Source: Candidatus Hydrogenedentota bacterium
Lineage (GTDB): Bacteria; UBA8481; J006
Length of the DNA: 32,508 nt
Assembly (NCBI GenBank): GCA_003697085.1
Contig: RFFU01000077.1
Span: 1 to 32,508 of the forward strand
Direction of reading: 5' to 3'
Shown here: positions 32,441 through 32,508 of the stretch, piece after piece
Numbering within the stretch: the first letter of the stretch is position 1
Layout: the number at the start of each line of letters is the position of its first letter
Position numbers and translations under genes: made by a program
Notes under the pieces: model-generated
Told to the model about the DNA's origin: nothing
Seen by the model: only the letters and a program-made list of their open reading frames with translations
Database searches by the model: none

Positions 32441-32493
32441 GGTATTGGCACGTTCCGAGGAAGGCCCAACCTGTCCGCCTGCGCTTGGCCCAT
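32284..32493 (-). CDS. Small protein of unknown function next to the polyvalent remnant
   Basis: A 69-residue frame beginning at ATG 32493, eight bases after a perfect AGGAGG (32508-32503 on the minus strand), so it is probably translated. An in-frame GTG at 32502 is possible but lies on the ribosome-binding site. The sequence starts MGQAQADRLGLPRNVPIPWD and ends in a charged stretch (EQQKKIDYYKKLRAEGREDE), with two cysteines absent from any clear metal motif (only one Cys is seen, in ARCPLTGEL). No family is recognised. It lies upstream of, and slightly overlaps, the polyvalent fragment in a different frame, so it may belong to the same mobile element or be the result of a frameshift in it. 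Confidence 0.5.
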   Translation of the reverse strand: MGQAQADRLGLPRNVPIPWDVLLEALGRARCPLTGELRDGPLPEQQKKIDYYKKLRAEGREDEIPTIIL

Positions 32494-32508
32494 TCGTCTC
32501 ACCTCCTG

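Noticed and set aside
1-32508. CRISPR arrays, tRNA or rRNA genes, toxin-antitoxin or other defence genes
   Set aside because: No regularly spaced direct repeats with unique spacers, no cloverleaf or rRNA stretches, and no recognisable defence proteins were seen on reading both strands.

Overview
The window looks like a chromosomal segment of a GC-rich, Gram-negative (diderm), probably uncultured bacterium. The diderm call rests on an LpxH-type lipid A enzyme, a Kdo transferase (WaaA), two ADP-heptose-type heptosyltransferases, two outer-membrane beta-barrel proteins and a lipoprotein signal. Genes are tightly packed, with many ATGA/GTGA stop-start overlaps. No 16S gene or other marker is present, so I cannot name the phylum. 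The dispersed repeats (CCACGGAA arrays, AAAGGCAAAAG arrays, GGAGCGCAG hairpins) are of a kind I associate with candidate-phylum genomes, but that is an impression.

Layout. 1-913: start of a truncated membrane protein and lpxH, both on the minus strand. 973-1333: composite repeat. 1403-4212: a promoter, then a long class II aldolase, acpS and an SpsF-like cytidylyltransferase. 4376-8638: an envelope operon of waaA, two heptosyltransferases and an alpha/beta hydrolase. 8649-9344: a second composite repeat plus palindromes. 9345-14985: a tightly coupled operon of a degenerate GGDEF-like protein, an outer-membrane barrel, truA and dnaE. 15188-17060 (minus): a PLD-family lipoprotein and a Crp-type regulator, divergent from asnB (17298-19127). 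19284-21914 (minus): a large membrane-anchored helical-repeat protein. 22037-22440: a cold-shock gene with a promoter, a long structured leader and an intrinsic terminator. 22564-23562: a 76-residue protein resembling only the phospho-acceptor helix pair of histidine kinases, followed at once by an inositol-phosphate-type cytidylyltransferase. 23726-26120 (minus): a porin and a secreted FecR-domain protein. 26320-29560: an XPB-family helicase and its partner. 29805-31316: nnr (NAD(P)HX repair). 31317-32508: a third composite repeat abutting the broken 3' end of a phage-type large polyvalent protein and a small unknown gene.

Most genes are housekeeping or envelope functions. The observations most worth a second look are: (i) a family of hairpin repeats whose arms covary between copies, inside a recurring multi-module element; (ii) the 16-bp interrupted hairpin just upstream of the cold-shock ribosome-binding site; (iii) the mini-DHp/cytidylyltransferase gene pair; (iv) the XPB helicase and partner, which appear to share the same accessory domain; (v) the GGDEF-like protein without its signature motif, coupled to an outer-membrane protein; and (vi) the truncated polyvalent-protein remnant. 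All functional calls come from reading the sequence; no database search was run.
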